Origin: Marisa cornuarietis
Lineage: Eukaryota; Mollusca; Gastropoda; Architaenioglossa; Ampullariidae
Assembly (NCBI GenBank): GCA_004794655.1
Contig: SMMW01000585.1
Location: 5,724,001 to 5,788,000 of the forward strand
Length of the DNA stretch: 64,000 nt
Direction of reading: 5' to 3'
Notes under the pieces: generated by a model
The model's database searches: none
What the model was told of the DNA's origin: nothing
Seen by the model: the letters and a program-made list of their open reading frames with translations, nothing else
In this document: piece by piece, positions 37,541 through 51,003 of the stretch
Numbering within the stretch: position 1 is the stretch's first letter
Layout: each line of letters begins with the position of its first letter
Position numbers and translations under genes: made by a program

Positions 37541-38204
37541 GTAAGTAAATTACTTCATTTATTGATTTTTATACACCATAAAACAGTATTATCAACAATC
37601 TCAAGGACATATATTTTGAGAGCTGACAAGAACTTGACCGACAAGTGCCGATAGCCTAAAAGAAGTTTGATATCCGTGTGTCACTTAAATAAGTTTTATC
37701 TGGCAGTGTGAAATAGAAACATATTCAAACCTTATTGATTAATATTTGTTTACTGCACTTGAGTTATGGTAATAAAACTTGCACAGTTCAGCTAAACTCT
37801 TCACATTATAGGCAAGGGTTCGTGTGTGTACGACTCTAAGTATTTTACCCCTGCTATCGCTGATGTGCAATTTCGCATGTGTGCTTGCGCTTGTGCTTCA
37901 GTGTGTGTCGGTGTGTACGTGTTTGCGTGTGTATGTGTGTGTCTGTGCAAAGATACACATATGATTATGCGTATATTACATGCATAAACGTGTGCAAGAT
38001 GAAGAGGAAGATAACTAAACGGATCTGTGTACCTGGTGAACCAACAAAGATTTTGAATTATTGTAAAAATATAGCAGTTTTATTACGAATGTAGAGAATC
38101 GTAAGCTAGTAAAATTCAAGTAAAATAAGAAAGGTTCATAGCTAGAATAAGATAAAAATATAGACTGAAACCAATCAATTTCTGAAGGGTACGTGCATAT
38201 GTTT

Positions 38205-38264
<60 letters not shown>

Positions 38265-38324
38265 TGGAAGGGATAACTGTCCAAACTTTCGGCCACCACT
38301 CTCCACGTACTCACACGACAAGTC

Positions 38325-38535
38325 AGGAGTCGATGGGAAACGTTGGAATGCGGTTGTAATATTGGGAGTTGTCACCTTGGGTCGCTACCTGAATCTCTAT
38401 TTCCCGGATGAAAAGCTTATGGCTTACAAGCACCTCCTGTTCGAGTTTTTTAAAATGTTCCTGTCGCTTCTGCTGGTGTTGGTGTGTTGTGCTGTGTCCC
38501 TTTGTTCCCAGCTCGGTGCGTTATTAATGTTCTGA
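38325..38535 (+). CDS. Conserved small hydrophobic ORF, copy 1 (doubtful)
   Basis: An open frame after the CA tract reads GKRWNAVVILGVVTLGRYLN, then YKHLLFEFFKMFL and a Leu/Val/Cys-rich segment to TGA. The same frame is open upstream of unit D (49824-50108). No start codon context or family is recognised. It could be a relic or chance. Confidence 0.25.
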
Positions 38536-38541
38536 AGCCAT

Positions 38542-39421
38542 TGTCAAGAACGCACGGGACGTGTGGACAGGTCACATACAACACACACTGACCTCACAGC
38601 GTTTTCCACGTGTCCTTTAACACAACAAAGTACAAAGACCTGCACGTGGGTTCCTATATCTCTATAATTTAAAAAAATCCAAATATTTCCCACACTCAAC
38701 GAATTTCAAATAAAAGTTACATCAACATATATCGCAGCTAAATTAATGATTACTTAAACCCTACTAATATCCTAAATGTCCTTTCAACAACGTAAATGTC
38801 TTCTTTCAACCTTCCACTCAAACGTCGCTCACCGTCTCTTCTCTATATCAGCTTAATTTTCTTCCAATGTTCAACAGTTTCTCAAAACGTACCCGACCAC
38901 TTTACACTGTCAACGTCCGATCACAACTCACGCAACAACGGATACACACCTGCCTGTAATACTCCTTGAAATTATATAGAAATACACACCACTACGAATC
39001 TCCAAAAGCACAGCAATTACTCCAATATAGAATCCACTGGCAGAAACACAGCAACTGACGAATCTTTTCACACACACAGCAATATTCCAATTTTCTGAAT
39101 AAACCAGTAGAAACACAACAACTGACGAAACACTAACCTATATACTCCCAGCAATACTCGAAATGCCGACCTTGTTTACTTTTCTCGAAAAATCACACAC
39201 ACACACACCAGTACATTCCACTCAAAACATCATTTTTCCTTTCTCTCCAGAAACTTCTGCGCTCTTGCAGACGACACCAAACGTCATACTCATCTTTTAC
39301 GTCACGCTTTCCAACCATAGCAAACATCTACCCCAAGGACCACTAACCCTGCTGTACAAAACAAACAAGGGAGCTAACTCCATTTCTGCCCTTCATTACT
39401 TTCACGGGTCGATCCTTGACA
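38542..39421. mobile_element. 880-bp MITE with inverted ends, 5-bp target duplication and empty site in unit D
   Basis: Left end TGTCAAGAACGCACGGG; right end is the complement of TGTCAAGGATCGACCCGTG. GCCAT flanks both sides (38537-38541, 39422-39426). In the matching region upstream of D the sequence runs directly from ATTAATGTTCTGAAA to CCGTAATCTCTGTAATGCC (near 50100-50130). No transposase frame is present. Confidence 0.9.
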
Positions 39422-40305
39422 GCCATAATCTCTGTAATGCCAAATGTGTGCTGGTTTACTATCTTAACAAGTTTGTTGTTTAACATAGTCAGGACTTTGT
39501 GTATCCCTTGTTCTTATGTCTTCTTTTCTTTTGCAGGATATCGTCGCGTATTCATCAAAATGCTCACAAGACTTGGTCGGTCCATTTCTCTTGTTTGTCC
39601 TGTGTGGTAGGTCTTGGCGTCCACAAGGGTCGGAGAAAAGACAGCGCATCTTCTTGTCACAAACCTCTGTTATTCCACCAGGACTTTTCTGTACTTCGTA
39701 CAAACGGAGATTCTTTCTTCTTAAGTATGTCCTATATCTTTCATATACTATATATATATATATATTTATCAAGTTCTCTCTCTCCAAATTACACGATCAC
39801 ATTTCATGATCATTGATACAGTTTCTGAGTCTGGTCGCCTCCCCACTGACAAAATTTTCTTTGTCGTCACAACCATTTTAATTCTCCTTCTCGTCTTCTC
39901 TTGCTTGTGAACAGTTCTGTCGGTAAATTGTTTCACCGATCTTGCTTGCATATCAGCTAAAGTGTGTTCAAAATATTCTGCCAATATATCTTGCACTGAC
40001 TCTTCTAACCAGCCGGGGATATTTAAATGTTTAATCTCTAGCATGATGTGGATAAGGAACCTCAGAATGGATGCAAACAAAGGATTAATGAGTCAATTGA
40101 TGATCGTTATAGCGGGGATCTTTAAATATCTTTATCGACCTTATTGAATTATGGGTCTCGTCACGCAGTGTAAGTCAGTATGAAAGTAAGAGAGTTTGTG
40201 AGTATTTTTATGCATCATGAGATGAATCTTTGTTTATTTTCAAAATCATCTGTTAAACGTTCACACCGTGGAAGTAATGTTTTGATTAATGGTTATTTCA
40301 GGGAA

Positions 40306-43300
40306 ATGTCAACTAGTCAACAGCCTTCGAAAGAGTTCCTGCTGCATTTTCTGTTGAAATTGTTATTTCTCTGTTCCATGAGATGCGCGTCAACGTCTCA
40401 AAAGTAAGGACTGTAGTAGTATAGGTAGGTGCTTTTCATCTCAGGGGTGCTGTAAGAGATGCATCATGTCCTGGACCCACCCTGTAGTCTGCATCTTGAC
40501 GAAAAGTAGCGTGTCCCTTGTATGAGTGATTTTCCCCCTTGACGAGTTTAGTACTAGTAGTAACGCGTCCTGCCGCATGGGGTCCACTTCCGCCGGATCG
40601 GGCGGTTCCAGCACGTGACGCACCTCTTCCAGCACCCCTTACGTTAGCACCTCCGCTACCACAGGAGGGATTTGAAGCACCTAGCTATACTACTGTGTTA
40701 ATTTAGCACAGACTTTAAACTTAGAAGGAACGTGTCTTATAAAAGATATAATGAATACAGGAAATATGTCTCTGTGTTTCATTGTTTAAAGCCATGTTAC
40801 TGTAACAGCAGTGTTCAACAGTTCACTTTCTGAGATAGACACCATTGTAGGTATAAATGTTATTATTCTTTTTGGAAACACCGAGCTTTGAGCGGAAACA
40901 ATTCAGCATGTGGGTGTGTATCATTTAAGCCCAGCTTACTCGTTTTCTTTAACTTCATAGTTTCTGAATGCTGTATGGCTCCTGGTGTTTTTATGTCCAG
41001 CGGAGTGGAGTGTTCTGTTTTTCAACTGGTGTGACTGATTTATGTAGAAAATACTGGTCTTTAATTTTGATTTAATAACCCATGGAGATTAAAATCGTCG
41101 TGCACGTTAGAAGATAAAATCTGATATAATCAGTGGACATTGGTATGCACAAGGTGTCTCATCTATAATCACTTAAAAAACAGGGACTGTTTTTGGTTCA
41201 ACGCATTATTTCTTCTGCTTTATTAGAAATAAGAAAAGGAGTGTCTGTAAACATTCGTTTTTTGCTTGAAGCTTTTACATTAATTATTTTGTAAATGTTG
41301 ATATCTTCAGGATTATATTTTGAGCACACTCACGTCGCTCAGAGTTAGTTACTCAAACTTTTGCTGAAAAATGTATCCGAGAGCTGCAGTACTTGATAGC
41401 CACTGTTAATTACATTTCTTTATTCACGAGGGAGATAGGAAAAGCATTTTTTCCCCTTTTTTCACAGTTAGGCCTCGCCCTACATAAGTAAAATGTCTAC
41501 TTCAAGACCATTAGATGGATAGACGGATAAACTAAAATAAATGCAAATATATCATTAAATATATGTGTATATTACTGCAGATTTCTAATGAGTTGAAATG
41601 AGTTGCATAACTTGCCACATTTATTCTACTTTTTTGTTGTTGTTTGTTTTTTTTACAGAGACTGCACGTCTTTCAATGCCGCTGATTATATTGGCAAGGA
41701 TACTCAAGGTTTCTAATGTGATGTTTTGCATAAAGCCTTAAGGTCTTACTTATCTTTAGTTTAATATATTTAAGAAGATTTCCATTGATTTGTGATAGTA
41801 CGTTCAAATATGTGGGATATTTAATTAAGTAAAGAGCATTAAATAAACATCCAACGCTGAGTAAAAGAAACTTTAAGATTATTTAGATACGAATTTAAGT
41901 ATTGTCTGTGTCTCAGAATCATTAAAGACAACAGTTGCTCATTAATTTAACTTGTAATTTTACGAGGACAGTGGGTTATTTCTTGTAGGACTGAACTTCG
42001 CATATGGCGACTGCTCGTTCAAAAATACATTTTGTAACTACACACAGTCTTGCACCAGCGGCAGCGCTAGAAACTGGACAACATCACACGGTAATAGTTG
42101 AACAATTAGAAATATAATAGTTACTCTATTTGTATATTGCATCAATAATAGAGCAAGCGAGAGACACACTCTTAATGTAAATGTACTTATGTACATGGTA
42201 ACTGATATCGTATTAAACATTGTTATAGTCTCTGTCTCCTGTGCCTGTCTCCAGTTACTACCTTCATTATTCCAACTATTTTCAGTTTCTCCCTTGTTTG
42301 TTCTTGGCTTTCAAAGCAAATAGATAAAATCCTATTTTAACTACTTTTCAATCATCTGGTCGTTAAATTACGAGAATGTAAGAACACACATGTTTGATAA
42401 CCCATGGTTCAACATGATGACTGTTATCTGTTCTTATCATTAGCAAACTCCACACTCCATACCTTGTGCTTTTCCAATAGGCGGCAATCTTCACTGTTCA
42501 GTATTTATTAAATTAAGTACTGGTGTGGTGTGTTATGTACAGGTAAATTGTTTCTTCATGAATACATTATATTCAAGTTGATGATTTTCTGACTACAGAT
42601 GGCGCCGTGTGTCCTGGGAAAAGCGGACCGTACGACTCTTTCTCAGTCCTCCTGTCACCTTTGTTGAATATCACACAAAATACATCACTTGTGTTCAACT
42701 ACTCTCAGACCACACCAGGGACACTCAGTGTGTTTATAGCAACAACTACAGAAATAACGGAAAAGCTTAAAGAAGATACATATGATGTGTCTTTCCATAA
42801 AGAGGTGAACATCGAGCCAGCAGTAGTTAAGGTATAACATGAAAATTTAAAATATATTAAAATATTCATGTCACCTTTTTTACAGTCGACTGGAGAACAT
42901 GAAAACTGCAACTTAAATGCTTAAACTGTATAATTTATTGTGGATTTCCTAGGTATCTCGTGAGTAAATAACACTATGCTTTGATTTACCCAAGAAGACA
43001 AGAAACATTAAAACAAAAATTGTTCTGTCATTAAAACAAAACATTGTTTGCATTTTAACAGATATGCTTCAGAGCCCGGGCAGCAAACACTGGCGGCCAT
43101 GTGACGCTGAGTTACGTGAAGCTTCAAACAAGAACCTTTACATCTCTCACAAGTAAGAATAAACACATATACCATCAAATAATTTTTTGTACCTTAACTT
43201 CACTGCTGTTGTTGTTATTATTCTCAGTTTTATTATGTTATTATGTGGTTAGTGGATATTTCATGCAGAATGTATAAACTGTTGAAAGAGTCTAAAGTGA

Positions 43301-46300
43301 CAAATGCTGTAAGAAAAACACTGGAAATGTATTTGCATTCTTCCGGGAGTATGTCAATGCAAGCAACTTTGCGCGTGATTGATCAACTAAATAATAAATC
43401 AGATCCTTGTAAACAGGAAGGTCTTCTTGAAAGGAACGAAAATCAAAATGAGTTAGTCAGAATAAAATACATAAAAAATTTCAGTGGTGACCGATGATTT
43501 TAGTTTCCTAAAATGTTTGTCCACAGCAAAGTTTTGACACAATAGTCTTTATATGGACATGTATATGCAAGCGAGGGCGAATGAATGGGTCTGATGTTTA
43601 TAAGCAGGTAAGTTATACAGTTACAAAAATGAAACACCCGGATTTTCTTTAAAAACCACGTGACTGACAGCAGCATCGAGCACAAATGAGAAATCACTCA
43701 CCACCTCCCATGTGAGCGCTCGTGGAACGTCACTCACAGCCTCCTCGACCGGCAGTACTCACGACACGTCACTCACGACCACCTTGGCTGAAGCAGGTAA
43801 TATACTTTGACCAACCAGGATTTTGCTTCATTAAGAACTTAAAGGCTAGAATTATTGATAAATAATTTAGTAGAGTTTGTCTCTGTTCTTTCTGGGAAGT
43901 AAGGAGAAACAAATTGCTTGATAGCGTCATCAGTATTAAAAATATTGTCAGGTTTCAATGGTCGCTGATGATTACAGTTAAGTATTTCAGAGATATGACT
44001 GGCTGCTGCAAAGCATTGGTTTGTAGGAGTGCCATTGTGCACTTATATAATATCATTTTTTATCTATTGCTTGTTTGTTTGTTATAATATATTTTTGTAA
44101 GTAAAGTGTCTTAATGTATTGCTACACTAACATCTAAGATCTGAGTTGTGCTGGATCTATAGGTTCTAGAAGTATCACTGCGAATCATTCTGATTTTGAC
44201 ATCTATTCCATTATTAGGACATCCAACAAAATCATCTATGTATGTTTTATTCGAGTTTATGTTCAGGTAAACTAGAAACGACAAGAGGAAGTGACATCGG
44301 TGTAACAGTAGGTGTTGTCGTAGCTGTGGTTGTTGTGGTTGCTGCTGGTGTTGTTGCTGGATTTTTTATGTGGAGACACCGCAAACAGCGAGGGAGTCGG
44401 TGAGGATTATTTGTTTTAATAATCTTAGCTTATAGTAGAAGTACATCTAAACTATAGTAACTAGGAACTATAGTTGTTACATTTCATGCTCTGATAAAAT
44501 TAGTACTGTATTTTTTACATAATGATGCCAACAGACTTAGTCAAATAATACACATAATTAATGTACTTCTGTTATAAAGAAATGTTATCAAGGATCATAA
44601 TCTTTATATAAAAATTCTTTCGTTTACATTTAAGTGTAATCATGACTATTTACCTGCTACTAAATATCGCTTAGTCAAATTCGAAAAGAACACATCTCTT
44701 ATAAAAGTAGTTTATGTTAAGAAACGCACCTCCCCGTGTAGACAGGTTACACCACACACACAGACTACACGGCGCGCTTCACGTGTTCTTTCAATCAACA
44801 CAAAACAAAGTTCTGCACATGGGTTTCTCGAGCTGTGTAATTCAGGCGGGGTGTCTAACTAAATTATATAGTGATCAAGATACATCAGTAATCAATCTAT
44901 AAATATATAACCATAAGTCAATATATCAATGAACGAGCATGAATCAAGACACAGTTCCCCATCTATAGATCGTACCATCACACCAACTCTTACTGCTACC
45001 AAACCAACTCTCCTCTAAAGTTCCAATTCATCAGTTCTCAAACCGAAAGAGACGTATATACAACGCGTCCTGCAATGAAAGTCTTATGTCCAATATGTAA
45101 AGACCAAACTTACTGTTCGTGGTCCATTGTGCATTCACTCCATCACTAACACACATCTAGAATTATCTCCCTTGCTCCAGTTGATGGGCATAATCCGCAC
45201 TCCGAGGATAGTACTCCCTGGGGTCAGGCACACAGCTATTTGAAGGCAGTACTTCCAGTCGTAGGGCACTCAGCTCACAGACGACACCAAACTCCTGATA
45301 GTAGGGCACACAGCTCACAGACGATATTACATTCCCTATCGTAGGGCACTCAGCTCACTGACGATATTTTACTGCGGGTCGTAGGGCACTCGGCTCACTG
45401 ACGACAATCTTCATCCAGTCTTCTCGACTCCCTAAACTAATTCCTGAAAATACTTATGCTTTCATGAATACTCAGACCACTGCATTGTCACATTATATTC
45501 TACCTTCACAACAATCGTACTTATTTCTTAGAACCATCAAATCGCATAAACGCTCGTCATTCTCTCCAGTCCAAGCATTAAAGAAAAAGGTTATTACAAA
45601 GATTAATTAACCAAAAAACATCCCATACCTTGACTAGGCAAGGAATTAGGTAAAGTCCCCACTCGCTTTCACACCATAAAGTCTCCTACGTCCTTACACT
45701 CGGACGTTCGGTAGGGGAATCAATTAGCTCAGCTCAGCTGGCTTGCAGGGCATCAGTGAATACTTTACTCAGTCGTCCCCTGAACCATACTCACATTCAT
45801 CTGCTTTCACTACATAAAGGGAACTAACTCCTGCTAAAAAAAACATTGTTCTCCAAACGTATACACACACAAGGGCGACAAACCCTGCTGAGTAAAACCA
45901 TCAGGGGCGACGACCCCCTTTCCCTAAGAGTTTAGTTATAACTATATTTAGTTAACAATATTGATTGTTTCTGTGCGTGCATTTCATGTCGCACAATACT
46001 AATTACATTGGTGATCATACATATTTTGTATGTGCTTGTGTGTGTGTGCGTGCGTGCGTGCGTGTGTAGTAAAAGTTGTTTCAAATGGAAGTGTTGTGTA
46101 GTCTTTATACTGAACAAAACAGGGGAAATTGAGATGTGTGCTTTGTTAGTTAGCCACTTCATGCTCTTGCTTTCTGTGTGCAGTAATAATGGGCAGGAAG
46201 CAAATGTGAAAGGCATCTACGAGAATACAGGTCAGTTGTGGTAGTCACCTCATGTACAGCAAGTGCGGGTTACAGTAGAGAGACAACAGGTTCACGTTAG

Positions 46301-46939
46301 CTTGTGTTCTATCGTGAAACAACTTTCGACAGACACCATTTAAGCATGCAAGAATAAATGTTTTAGGAATAAACATGCAGCTTTTGCAACAGAGTACTTC
46401 ATGATACAGTGCAAATTTACTTTGATTCTTGATGAGGTTTGTGATAATACTTTCTTTGAAATATTTGCTATGCTATGTCTGGCACCAGCCACGATACCTA
46501 AGTATTACTAACGGTACTGTCCGTGTCGATGGAGATAATGACACATTCGTTATGTAGCTACTGAAGAAAATTTCTATCAGTAATGTGGATAATGACTATT
46601 TAGCTGCCGGTACTATTTGTTAATTACTGGTAGTTACTTCGCTTTGAGAGGAAATCCTTTCTTACGTAGCTTCCTGTCGACGTGTTGCTATATTTTATGC
46701 ATGTTATCTGTGTGTACGTGAGTGTTTGTGAATAAATACTGTATGCATTTAGGTAAATACTTATATGGTAAAATCCTATTGGTGCATAATTTTAAGACCT
46801 ATATGTTGCAGGTTCAAGCGAAGTGCAAAGTACATCAGCAGAAAATGCAGATTCTGTAACATACAGAAACCTGTACGACGCCTTGAACTTTGAAGCCCCA
46901 ACTGATGACATTCACATTTACAAATCTGTTGATACATAA
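40306..46939 (+). CDS. Unit C: MAM-like / TM receptor with short ITAM-like tail only
   Basis: Exons are 40306-40403 (signal peptide, MSTSQQPSKEFLLHFLLKLL), 41659-41708, 41989-42090, 42599-42831, 43062-43152, 43671-43796 (stalk), 44267-44399 (TM), 46184-46230 (linker) and 46812-46939 (tail). They sum to 1008 nt, 335 residues, no internal stop. The ectodomain reads YGDCSFKNTFCNYTQSC, NWTTSHDGAVCPG, LLSPLLNITQNTSLVFNYSQ and HVTLSYVKLQ: one MAM-like domain. The stalk holds a single SLTASSTGSTHD unit. The TM is Val/Ala/Gly rich, then FFMWRHRKQR. The tail has YRNL, YDAL and YKSV. No long-tail exon is found between 44400 and 46811. The linker resembles the cassette II linker of A and D. Confidence 0.85.
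40441..40641. repeat. Inverted repeat in unit C intron 1
   Basis: The left arm (40441-40483, TCAGGGGTGCTGTAAGAG...) and right arm (about 40600-40641, complement of GGGGTGCTGGAAGAGGTGCG) can pair across about 115 bases. It lies about 40 bases after the signal exon and has a counterpart in D. Confidence 0.7.
44714..45925. repeat. Dispersed repeat in unit C intron with 50-odd-bp tandem units
   Basis: It begins GTTAAGAAACGCACC, resembling the left end of the 38542 MITE, and shares CACGTGTTC and CTGCACATGGGTT segments with it. Four tandem units with the core GTAGGGCACTC(A/G)GCTCAC(A/T)GACGA fall between about 45258 and 45410. Confidence 0.7.
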
Positions 46940-48590
46940 ACAGCAGATACAAATTACCTTTCTAATTAGAAAAACTAATGTCAAGCTGTTCCATATTTTT
47001 AATTCTTTTCCTTCTTCGTGTTTTTCATTTCGTATTTGAACGGTTTCTATACAGCTGTTCACTCTCATTATCATTATGCCTCCGACATAAAAAGTACCTG
47101 TTTGAACTATTGCGCCACTCTGTTCATTTTTATAATCAGCCTGTGAGTGTGAGGCATTAAAATTGTATTTTAGGTTCGCCAACTTTTGTTCTTTCTCTTT
47201 CTATTTGTGAGAGTGGGTGAGAGATATAGAGAGAGGAGGGAGATAAGATAATGAGAAGAGTAAGGGTAGACAGTAAAAGTGAATGAAAACAACTGTGTGG
47301 ACGTGAAACTCACCTGCTGTGTGCTATACCTTTAATTAATCTACCATGCCTGGGACGACCATGTCGTTTTTTTGATAACTCATAACTGCTGTGTGAAGTG
47401 AACGTGTGGTTTTCGCGTGACTGTTATTTAATTGTGGTGTGAAGCAACTGCAAAGATTCCGTTGGATACCAAACTACTGTGTAATGTCTTTAACTTTCTA
47501 CTGTATACAACGTATCCAAGGCGACTGTGAGGACCTCGACGGATTTAGAACTAGGTGTATTAAAGTTTTTTTTCTTCTTTAAACTTTGCATATTATTATT
47601 ATCTAGTGTATTTACCTTAGCTCACGTGTTCAGGTGCTAATATATTTGCTTTGTGTATATAGGCGGCCATAACCCCTAGGACTTCAGTAGTGCATAAGTG
47701 TGTTAATATTTGTCATGGGCCCAGAAATTATATACGATGATGTTCCACTTCCGCCCAGACTTCAGTATTTCGCGCGCTTTCAGTTAGAGCAGACCATGCG
47801 AACTCGCTAGAGAGATTCTTCAGGGTGTTTCCACATTTTTATCATAAATTTTTCTCCTAGTTTTTCCAGAATGGAGAGGAGATGCAAGTCGATGCCCGCT
47901 CCACCAAGTGATTTACCAGCGCCGTCAGCGCGTGACTTTTGAGTGATCATGTTTAATCACTTTCGGCGTGGTTTCAGGCTGTTCAAAATTTGCAGGAGCT
48001 GAAAAAACTTATGGCGTTGATACTCAATCTAAAACGACTGTAACAGACTGGTTTTGGCGATTTGGCAGTGGTCTTTTAGTTGCGATGACAAACATGGCCT
48101 AGGACGTCAAGAGAACCAGACAATGCCGACAAAGTTTGTGAATTCCTGGAAAGCGATAGCCGTGTGGAAATGGAGCTGGGAATTCCTTCTACAAGTCTTC
48201 AAAGGATCATCCATCACGATTTGAGCTTCAGCAAGAAGTCAGCTCGCTGGATGCCAAAGTTGGTGACGGATACGTGAAAGAAACACCGTGTGGACTGGTG
48301 CAAGGAATTCTTGGAAACATTCAATCACGAGCGTTCTTCTGGCTTCAAGCGCATCACCACAGGTGATAAATGTTGGTTCTGCAATATGGACCCATAAACA
48401 AAGGTCCAGTCGATGATTTCGCCATTGCTAGAGTGAGGGAAGAGCTGAAATTGAAGTCAAAATCGACATTTTCGTAGTGCTTTTAAATTTAATCTATATG
48501 ACAGAAAAAGGTGTTGCAATTGGTACAGACCATGTTGAAAAAGATTAAAATGAGTTGGAGAGTAAGAGAAAAGTGTACAAAAAATTCTCA
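46480..48590. repeat. Segmental duplication, second copy (3' flank of C)
   Basis: Pairs with 34548-36900. It includes the short-tail exon, its 3' flank, ATTAAA at about 47155 and the second mariner relic. Confidence 0.9.
47870..48480 (+). mobile_element. Mariner-type transposase relic (copy 2)
   Basis: Same relic as at 36170-36840, carried by the duplication. It has an extra deletion in the helix-turn-helix region (near 48165) and a changed stop pattern (GTGACGGATACGTGA), but keeps ITTGDKCWFCNMDP. Confidence 0.85.
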
Positions 48591-48740
48591 GGGTTCGTTT
48601 TATTACCAAGTCCGGGCGGGAGTTGGACAGTCTATAGGCGATTTGGTTGAGGTTTGTGGTAAGAACGCCAGTGACTGTGTGTTTACGACACCACCAGTGT
48701 CTCTAACACTTACTTCATCTCACTCTTCGGACCTCACAGG

Positions 48741-48808
<68 letters not shown>
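48741..48808. repeat. (TG)n microsatellite upstream of unit D
   Basis: An uninterrupted TG run. The unit C counterpart (37106-37200) is interrupted by GC and TA variants. Confidence 0.97.
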
Positions 48809-48812
<4 letters not shown>

Positions 48813-48974
48813 TCTAGTCATACTCTTATTTAACTTCATACCCGTTTCAGGTCAAGTGTCAGTGCACACCGTCAGCACGATCGCGACGAGTGTTTGGCGT
48901 AGAGTGGGTGAGGCAGGCAGTCTTATGTTAATGTAAAACCCACATCGTCACAAATCGTCTTCACGCTCAGGTTG

Positions 48975-49147
48975 CCCCACTCAGACCAGGAAGAAAGTCA
49001 CATGGTGGCACACAGAGTGACACAAACATTTCTGTCCTCATGCTGTACCTGTATTCCTTCTGTCACTCACTGAACAGGGCGGAAGTCTTTTCATGTTTGT
49101 GGATAGACATTCACGGAGCAAACATCATCTCGAGGAATCTTTCAAGA
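48975..49147 (+). promoter_or_regulatory. Putative 5' UTR exon of unit D
   Basis: Near-identical to 37370-37540, ending in the same AAGA|GTAAGT donor. Confidence 0.35.
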
Positions 49148-49768
49148 GTAAGTAAATTACTTCATTTATTGATTTTTATACACCATAAAACAGTATTATC
49201 AACAATCTCAAGGACATATATTTTGAGAGCTGACAAGAACTTGACCGACAAGTGCCGAGAGCCTAAAAGAAGTTTGATATTCGTGTGTCACTTAAATAAG
49301 TTTTATCTGGCAGTGTGAAATAGAAACATATTCAAACCTTATTGATTAATATTTGTTTATTGCACTTGAGTTATGGTAATAAAACTTGCACAGTTCAGCT
49401 AAACTCTTCAGATTATAGGCAAGGGTTTGTGTGTGGAATTTCGCATGTGTGCTTGCGCTTGTGCTTCAGTGTGTGTCGGTGTGTACGTGTTTGCGTGTGT
49501 GTGTGTCTGTGCAAATATACACATATGATTATGCGTATATTGCATACATAAACGTGTGCAAGATGAAGAGGAAGATAACTAAACGGATCTGTGTACCTGG
49601 TTAACCAACAAAGATTTTGAATTATTGTAAAAATATAGCAGTTTTATTACGAATGTAGACAATCGTAAGCTAGTAAAATTCAAGTAAAATAAGAAAGGTT
49701 CATAGCTAGAATAAGATAAAAATATAGACTGAAACCAATCAATTTCTGAAGGTTACGAGCATATGTTT

Positions 49769-49820
<52 letters not shown>

Positions 49821-49823
49821 ACT

Positions 49824-50108
49824 GTGGAAGGGATAACTATACCGATTTTCTGTCCAAACTTTCGGCCACCACTCTCCACGTACTCACACGGCAAGTCAGG
49901 AGTCGATGGAAAACGTTGGAATGCGGTTGTAATATTGGGAGTTGTCACCTTGGGTCGCTACCTGAATCTCTACTTCCCGGTTGAGAAGCTTACAGTTTAC
50001 AAGCACCTCCTGTTCGAGTTTTTTTTAATGTTCCTGTTGCTTCTGCTAGTGTTGGTGTGTTGTACTGTGTCCCTTTGTTGCCACCTTGGTGCGTTATTAA
50101 TGTTCTGA
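49824..50108 (+). CDS. Conserved small hydrophobic ORF, copy 2 (doubtful)
   Basis: A 94-codon frame whose C-terminal two thirds match the frame at 38325-38535 (GKRWNAVVILGVVTLGRYLN then YKHLLFEFF and a Leu-rich segment). Differences between copies are mostly amino-acid changing, which argues against strong selection. Confidence 0.25.
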   Translation: MEGITIPIFCPNFRPPLSTYSHGKSGVDGKRWNAVVILGVVTLGRYLNLYFPVEKLTVYKHLLFEFFLMFLLLLLVLVCCTVSLCCHLGALLMF

Positions 50109-51003
50109 AACCGTAATCTCTGTAATGCCAGATGTGTGCTGGTTTACTATCTTAACAAGCTTGTTGTTGAACATAGTCAGGCTTTTGTGTATCCCTTGTT
50201 TTTATGTCTTCTTTTCTTTTGCAGGATATCGTCGCGTATTCATCAAAATGCGCAAAAGACTTGGTCGTTGCATTTCTCTCAGTTGTCCTGTGTGGTAGGT
50301 CTTGGCGTCCACAAGGGTCGGAGAAAAGACAGCGCATCTTCTTGTCACAAACCTCTGTTATTCCACCAGGAGTTTTCTGTACTTCGTACAAACGGAGATT
50401 CTTTCTTCTTAAGTATGTCCTATATCTTTCATATACTATATATATATATATATATTTATCAAGCTCTCTCTCTCCAAATTACACGATCACATTTCGTGAT
50501 CATTGATAAACAATTTCTGAGTCTGGTCGCCTCCCCACTGACAAAATTTCCTTTGTCGTCACAACCATTTTAATTCTCCTTCTCGTCTTCTCTTGCTTGT
50601 GAACAGTTCTGTCGGTAAATTGTTTCACCGAGCTTGCTTGCTTGCATATCAGCTAAAGTGTGTTCAAAATAGTCTGCCAGTTTATCTTGCACTGACTCTT
50701 CTAACCAGCCGGAGATATTTAAATGTTTAATCTCTAGCATGATGTGGATAAGGAACCTCAGAACGAATGCAAACAAAGGATTAATGGGTCAATTGATGAT
50801 CGTTATAGCGGAAATCTTTGAATATCTTTGGAGTATCGACCTTATTAAATTATGGGTCTCTCCACGCAAAGTCAGTATGAAAGTAAGAAAGGTTGTGAGT
50901 ATTTTTATGCATCATGAGATGAATCTTTACTTTTTTTTTTAAATCATCTGTTAAACGTTCACACCGTGGAGGTAATTTTCTGATTAATGGTTATTTCAGG
51001 GAA

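Larger units (their letters stand above)
36901..38541. other. Upstream region of unit C, duplicated upstream of unit D
   Basis: Contains TG tracts (37106-37200), the putative 5' UTR exon (37370-37540), a CA tract at 38208-38262, and the small hydrophobic ORF pair described separately. It matches 48600-50110 closely. Confidence 0.6.

Noticed and set aside
39464..40635. Minus-strand frames upstream of unit C (for example WLEESVQDILAEYFEHTLADMQ)
   Set aside because: Matching frames occur upstream of D but carry different stops and frameshifts, and no family or splice structure could be supported.
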